A stretch of 40,659 nucleotides of DNA, taken from assembly GCA_002869225.1 (NCBI GenBank), contig PKTG01000071.1:426-41084 (forward strand), given 5' to 3'. Positions within the stretch are counted from its first letter, which is position 1. Each line of letters opens with the position of its first letter. This DNA comes from Candidatus Muiribacterium halophilum. GTDB lineage: Bacteria; Muiribacteriota; Muiribacteriia; Muiribacteriales; Muiribacteriaceae. This document shows, one piece after another, positions 36,503 to 40,659 of this stretch. The translations under genes were made by a program, and so were the position numbers. The notes beneath the pieces are model-generated. The model made no database searches. It was not told the origin of the DNA and was given only the letters and a program-made list of their open reading frames with translations.

Positions 36503-38920
36503 ATGGCTAAGACTAAGACTCTTCTTATTGTCGAGTCTCCTGGTAAGATTAAGACTCTAAATAAGATTTTAGGTAATGATTTTGTTGTAAAAGCTTCTTT
36601 CGGTCATGTCAGAGACCTTCCAAAGAAGGATTTTGGGCTGAAAATCGATAAAAATGGATTTACTCCGGAATATAAAGTTATGTCTGATAAACGAAAGATC
36701 GTGACAGAACTTAAAAGTTATCAAAAGAAAGGCTTTAAGATATTGTTTGCTCCTGACCCTGATAGAGAAGGGGAAGCAATTGCGTGGCATCTTCAGCAGC
36801 TTCTTAAAGTCGATGAGAAAGATACTGTTAGAGTCGTATTTAATGCAATAACTCCGTCTGAAGTCATAAAAGGGGTAGAAAACCCTGGTGTCCTTGATAT
36901 TAATAAAGTAAACGCACAGCAATCCAGAAGAATCCTTGATAGAGTAGTTGGATATATGCTTTCTCCACTTCTATGGAAAAAAGTAGCAAAGAACACTTCT
37001 GCAGGAAGAGTCCAGTCAGTTGCACTTCTTTTAGTTGTTAAACGAGAAGATGAAATAGAGAAATTTGAACCTAAAGAATATTTTGTTTTCAAAGCTGATT
37101 TTGATGCTGGTGTTCAACTTAAGGATACAAACCTTATAAAGATAGATGGTAAAAAGTTTAAAAAAGAAAATTATAATATGGAAACAGCTCAGCAACTCAA
37201 AGAGGCTATTGAAGATAGAAGAGAAGAGTTTGCTATATCTTCTATTGAGAATAAACAAAGAAAAGTAAAATCACCACCTCCATATATAACCAGTACATTG
37301 CAGCAGGAAGCCTCAAGATCGCTTGGATTTACTGCAAAAAAAGCGATGATGGTCGCTCAAAGTCTTTATGAAGGTAAATCAATTCGTGGCGAGAATTACG
37401 GTCTTATAACCTACATGAGAACTGACTCTATAAGGGTATCTGATGAAGGTAAGAAGATGGCTGAAGATTATATTGTAAAAACATATGGTAAAGAATACAA
37501 TAGTGGAGCTAGCAAGAAAAAAGCTGGGAAGAAGGGAAAAGTACAGGATGCTCATGAAGCGATAAGACCTACCTATGTATCTCCTGATTTTGAACCTGAA
37601 AAGATCAGAAATTTTCTTTCACCCGATGAATTTAGATTATATGACAGAATCTGGAAGAGATTTTTAGCTTCACAGATGAAAGCTGCAATCATAGACGTTG
37701 AAGATATAATAATCTCTGATAGTAAATATGATTTCAATGTAAAATTTGAAAAGATTCATTTTGCTGGTTATCAGGCGATTTACAAGACAGAGGATGACAA
37801 TGTTATCGAACATACCCTTGTCGATATAAAAGAAGGAACAAAGGCTGCTATGGAAAAAGTGGATTTTGAACAGAAATTCACAAAACCACAAGCAAGATAT
37901 ACAGAAGCTTCTCTTATAAAGACCCTTGAAAAAGAAGGTATAGGTCGACCTTCTACATATGCAACTATAGTCAATACAATAATGGTGAGAAACTATGTTA
38001 AGAGAGAAAAGAAAAAATTATATCCTACCGATCTTGGTATAGCTATAAACAGTTTGGTATCAGATAACTTCAAGGATATCGTAAATGTCAAATTTACAGC
38101 GGAATTTGAGCAGAGACTTGATCAAATAGAAGATGGAGATGTTGACTTTCAGGAAGTATTGAAAGACTTTTACCGAGGATTCCATGCTGATATGGAAAAA
38201 GCTAAGGATCTGGAAAAATTAAATATAACAACTGATGTAAAATGCTCGAAATGTGATGCACCAATGCTTCTTAAATTTAAAAAAGGCGATAAATTTCTTG
38301 CTTGTTCTCAGTTTCCAAAATGTAGAAATACCGCATCACTTCCAACCGAAAACAGGCTTTTGAAAGCTGATTTTGTAAAAGGTACTGAGGTTCATATACC
38401 AGCGGAAGAACTGGAATTTCAGGAACAGGAACAAAAAATACCTGAAGATGCACAGCTTGCCGGAGAAAAATGTGATAAATGTGGTGGCGAGATGATAATC
38501 AAAAAAGGTAGATATGGTGAGTTTAAAGCATGCTCCAATTATCCTGATTGTAAAAATACAAAACCTATCCTGAAGACAATAGATACACCTTGTCCTGAGT
38601 GTGGTGCACCTATTGCTGTCAGAAGATCAAAAAGAGGAGCAACCTATTATCAGTGTTCTAAAAATCCTGAATGTGAATATTTCTCTTTTAAACTTCCAAC
38701 TGAGGAAAAATGCGAAAAATGTAAAAAACCTCTTTATAAAAAATCTCCAAAAACAGATGAACTTATATGCACTAATCTTGAATGTGAAAGTGTAGATCCT
38801 TCATATAAGAGTTTTATGGAAGGTTATAGATCTAAAAAAAGTTCTGCTAAAAAGACGACTACAAAAAAGAAAGCTGTAAAAAAGAAAAAGACGACTACAA
38901 AAAAGAAAAGCGATAAATGA
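36503..38920 (+). CDS. topA: DNA topoisomerase I
   Basis: About 805 residues from the ATG at 36503 (an in-frame GTG at 36494 overlaps the ribosome-binding site). It has the Toprim domain (LLIVESPGKIKTL, FAPDPDREGEAIAWHL), the catalytic Tyr304 in GLITYMRTDSIRVS, and EALIKTLE-type EASLIKTLEKEGIGRPSTYATI. Four C-terminal four-cysteine zinc ribbons follow (CSKC...CSQFPKC, CDKC...CSNYPDC, CPEC...CSKNPEC, CEKC...CTNLEC) and a lysine/threonine tail. It relaxes negative supercoils by nicking one strand. It is followed by trmFO with a 4-nt overlap, the usual gene order. Confidence 0.96.
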   Translation: MAKTKTLLIVESPGKIKTLNKILGNDFVVKASFGHVRDLPKKDFGLKIDKNGFTPEYKVMSDKRKIVTELKSYQKKGFKILFAPDPDREGEAIAWHLQQLLKVDEKDTVRVVFNAITPSEVIKGVENPGVLDINKVNAQQSRRILDRVVGYMLSPLLWKKVAKNTSAGRVQSVALLLVVKREDEIEKFEPKEYFVFKADFDAGVQLKDTNLIKIDGKKFKKENYNMETAQQLKEAIEDRREEFAISSIENKQRKVKSPPPYITSTLQQEASRSLGFTAKKAMMVAQSLYEGKSIRGENYGLITYMRTDSIRVSDEGKKMAEDYIVKTYGKEYNSGASKKKAGKKGKVQDAHEAIRPTYVSPDFEPEKIRNFLSPDEFRLYDRIWKRFLASQMKAAIIDVEDIIISDSKYDFNVKFEKIHFAGYQAIYKTEDDNVIEHTLVDIKEGTKAAMEKVDFEQKFTKPQARYTEASLIKTLEKEGIGRPSTYATIVNTIMVRNYVKREKKKLYPTDLGIAINSLVSDNFKDIVNVKFTAEFEQRLDQIEDGDVDFQEVLKDFYRGFHADMEKAKDLEKLNITTDVKCSKCDAPMLLKFKKGDKFLACSQFPKCRNTASLPTENRLLKADFVKGTEVHIPAEELEFQEQEQKIPEDAQLAGEKCDKCGGEMIIKKGRYGEFKACSNYPDCKNTKPILKTIDTPCPECGAPIAVRRSKRGATYYQCSKNPECEYFSFKLPTEEKCEKCKKPLYKKSPKTDELICTNLECESVDPSYKSFMEGYRSKKSSAKKTTTKKKAVKKKKTTTKKKSDK
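38849..38908 (+). repeat. Two-copy 24-nt direct repeat encoding the TopA basic tail
   Basis: Positions 38849-38872 and 38885-38908 are identical, with a 36-nt (12-codon) offset. They encode KKTTTKKK-type segments at the end of topoisomerase I. The repeat is in frame, so its copy number could vary without disrupting the gene. Confidence 0.7.
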
Positions 38921-40209
38921 TTATGAATAAAGTCATAGTCATCGGAGCTGGTCTTGCAGGATGTGAAGCTGCTATAACTCTCGCTCAAAATGGTTATAAA
39001 GTTCAACTTGTTGATATGAAACCGGAAAAGAGATCTCCGGCTCATACCCTTGATGGTCCAGCGGAAATCGTATGTTCAAACTCTCTGGGTGCAGAAGAGA
39101 TAACTACAGGAGCAGGACTTTTCAAAGAGGAGATGAAGCTTCTTGGAGTGAATCTTCTTGAATTTGCTTATGGATCTAGAGTGGAAGCCGGAAGAGCTTT
39201 AGCGGTAGATAGAGATATATTTTCTGAACTTGTAACAAAGAGACTCATTGAACTCGATGTAGATATAGTAAACAAAGAGATCGAAGACTTTCCGATTAAA
39301 TCGGACAGCCCTGTAATATATGCAACTGGACCTCTTACTTCAGATGGTCTTGCAGCCAATATGCTTGAGTATTTCGGTGAAAAAAAATTCTTCTTTTATG
39401 ATGCGATAGCTCCTGTTATCTATGAGGATTCTATTGATTATTCAAGAGCATTTATTGGTGGAAGATACCAAACGGATGCAGGTGATTATATTAACTGTCC
39501 TATGACACAGGAAGAATACTATAGGTTTTACGAAGCTCTTATAAATGCTGAGCAGCATCCTATGAAAGACTTTGAGAAGAAAAAATTTTTCGAGGGATGT
39601 ATGCCTGTTGAGGAAATTGCTAGTCGCGGTCCTAAGACTTTAGTGTTTGGACCTATGAGACCGGTTGGATTTGAGCATTATATCGATTATAAGCCTAAAG
39701 CAGTACTTCAGCTTAGAAAAGATAATAAAAGTGGAACAATGTACAATATGGTGGGTTTTCAGACAAATCTAAAGTATGGCGAACAAAAAAGAGTTTTCAG
39801 ACTTATTCCTGGACTTGAAAAAGCAAGGTTTGCCCGACACGGAAGAATGCATAAGAACATATATGTAAATACCCCTGAAAAACTTGATGAACAGCTTAAA
39901 GTAAAAGGTTTAAACAACATATATATAGCAGGTCAGCTTACCGGAGTCGAAGGATATCTTGAATCTATATTTACGGGCTGGTATGCAGCAAGATGTATTA
40001 TTGATAAAAAAAGACCTTTTCTTCCCCTTGATTCTATGTCAGGGGCGCTTATAGACTATATTCTTAATTTTGACGGTAAAAGATTTCAGCCGATGAATGT
40101 GAATTTTGGACTTCTACCACCTCCTGCCGATAAGATAAAAGATAAGAAACTAAAAAAGAAGACTATGGCAGAAAGGGCACTTGCTAGCATTGAAAGAGAG
40201 ATATCTTAA
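38917..40209 (+). CDS. trmFO: Folate-dependent tRNA (uracil-5-)-methyltransferase TrmFO
   Basis: A 430-residue flavoprotein. It begins VIVIGAGLAGCEAAITLAQNGYKVQLVDMKPEKRSPAH, then VCSNSLGAEEITTGAGLFKEEM, VEAGRALAVDRD, IYATGPLTSDGLA, CMPVEEIASRGPKTLVFGPMRPVG and FATTGWYAA-equivalent SIFTGWYAARC, all diagnostic of TrmFO. It methylates U54 of tRNA using methylenetetrahydrofolate and FAD. The start ATG overlaps topA by 4 nt; an alternative ATG is 6 nt on. The 3' end overlaps the recombinase gene. Confidence 0.96.
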   Translation: MIMNKVIVIGAGLAGCEAAITLAQNGYKVQLVDMKPEKRSPAHTLDGPAEIVCSNSLGAEEITTGAGLFKEEMKLLGVNLLEFAYGSRVEAGRALAVDRDIFSELVTKRLIELDVDIVNKEIEDFPIKSDSPVIYATGPLTSDGLAANMLEYFGEKKFFFYDAIAPVIYEDSIDYSRAFIGGRYQTDAGDYINCPMTQEEYYRFYEALINAEQHPMKDFEKKKFFEGCMPVEEIASRGPKTLVFGPMRPVGFEHYIDYKPKAVLQLRKDNKSGTMYNMVGFQTNLKYGEQKRVFRLIPGLEKARFARHGRMHKNIYVNTPEKLDEQLKVKGLNNIYIAGQLTGVEGYLESIFTGWYAARCIIDKKRPFLPLDSMSGALIDYILNFDGKRFQPMNVNFGLLPPPADKIKDKKLKKKTMAERALASIEREIS

Positions 40210-40659
40210 ATATATAAAAGATTTTCGTGATTTTCTATCACTTGAAAAAAACAGATCTGCACTTACATTAAAAGCATATTCTGCAGATGTTTTTAGATTT
40301 CTTGAATGGCTTGAAGAAAAATCACTTGATATTGACTGCTTGAAACCTGTTCATTTTAGAGCTTTTATGTCGTTTCTTCAGAGAAACGGTAACAGCCCAC
40401 GAAGTGTTGGCAGGAATATTTCCTCGATACATACCTTCTTTAAGTATCTAAAAAGACAGAACTTTATAAGTTCAGATTCGTCTTCAGTTATAAGTCTTCC
40501 TAAATTAAAAAAGAGTCTGCCGAAATTTGTTCATCATTATGAAATAGATGAACTTCTTTCTATTCCTGATACAAATACATTTTTAGGTGTTAGAGACAGA
40601 CTTATCTTCGAACTCTTATATGCAACTGGTATCAGGGTAAGTGAACTTGTAAATCTTGA
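40190..40659 (+). CDS. xerC: Tyrosine recombinase XerC/XerD, truncated by window end
   Basis: An open frame from TTG at 40190 runs off the window after 156 residues. It shows the SAM-like N-terminal core-binding domain (YIKDFRDFLSLEKNRSALTLKAYSADVFRFLEWL, FLQRNGNSPRSVGRNISSIHTFFKYL, NFISSDSSSVISLPKLKKSLPKFV) and the start of the catalytic domain with LIFELLYATGIRVSELVNL, which includes the first catalytic arginine. Position after topA-trmFO matches xerC/codV in many genomes. It overlaps trmFO by 20 nt. The remaining catalytic residues lie beyond the window, so completeness cannot be judged. Confidence 0.88.
   Translation, partial: MKERYLKYIKDFRDFLSLEKNRSALTLKAYSADVFRFLEWLEEKSLDIDCLKPVHFRAFMSFLQRNGNSPRSVGRNISSIHTFFKYLKRQNFISSDSSSVISLPKLKKSLPKFVHHYEIDELLSIPDTNTFLGVRDRLIFELLYATGIRVSELVNL

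Overview
The window comes from an AT-rich bacterium with tightly packed genes, many 1-4 nt overlaps and frequent TTG/GTG starts. The envelope is Gram-negative-like: it encodes a late lipid A-type acyltransferase, three GT9 heptosyltransferase-like enzymes, an O-antigen ligase/polymerase-like protein and nucleotide-sugar genes. It also carries a c-di-AMP synthase (cdaA-cdaR) and part of the dprA...topA-trmFO-xerC gene order common in Firmicutes and several candidate phyla. This mixture suggests an uncultivated diderm lineage (candidate phylum type). I cannot place it more precisely from sequence alone.

Layout. 1-2450: thioredoxin lipoprotein and trxB, with repeat-rich spacers. 2451-8417: phosphohexomutase, NfeD/SPFH pair, an MFS transporter broken by a TGA, and ligA. 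8420-10110: ispD and ispE, separated by a striking array of mini-hairpins. 10113-17941: an envelope/LPS run (TPR protein, acyltransferase, O-antigen ligase-like, GT9, GT2, GT2, waaF-like). 18115-21325, minus strand: a waaC-like gene, then a B12-binding sensor, a soluble histidine kinase and a small unknown protein. 21384-25413: rmlD, galE, wecB, rmlB for surface-sugar precursors. 25400-32067: TPR protein, dapA, cdaA, cdaR, HEAT-repeat protein, dprA. 32074-36411: DUF4956, CotH-beta-helix and VTC-domain proteins. 36503-40659: topA, trmFO and a truncated xerC/D recombinase.

Most notable points. (i) A stand-alone cobalamin-binding protein carries the W-x9-EH and ExHxxG signatures of B12 photoreceptors (CarH/AerR type) but has no DNA-binding domain. 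It is translationally coupled to a cytosolic histidine kinase and to a small unknown gene, a candidate light- or B12-sensing phosphorelay. (ii) Nine consecutive short hairpins of unrelated sequence lie at a near-constant spacing of about 18-19 nt between ispD and ispE. (iii) Intergenic spacers share a dispersed heptamer-phased repeat family, with an inverted pair about 32.6 kb apart. (iv) Three otherwise intact envelope genes each contain one in-frame stop, and a fourth seems to start at ATT. TGA and TAA are ordinary terminators elsewhere here, so these are point lesions or sequence errors rather than a changed genetic code. (v) The DUF4956-CotH-VTC cassette sits between dprA and topA, next to a repeat copy.
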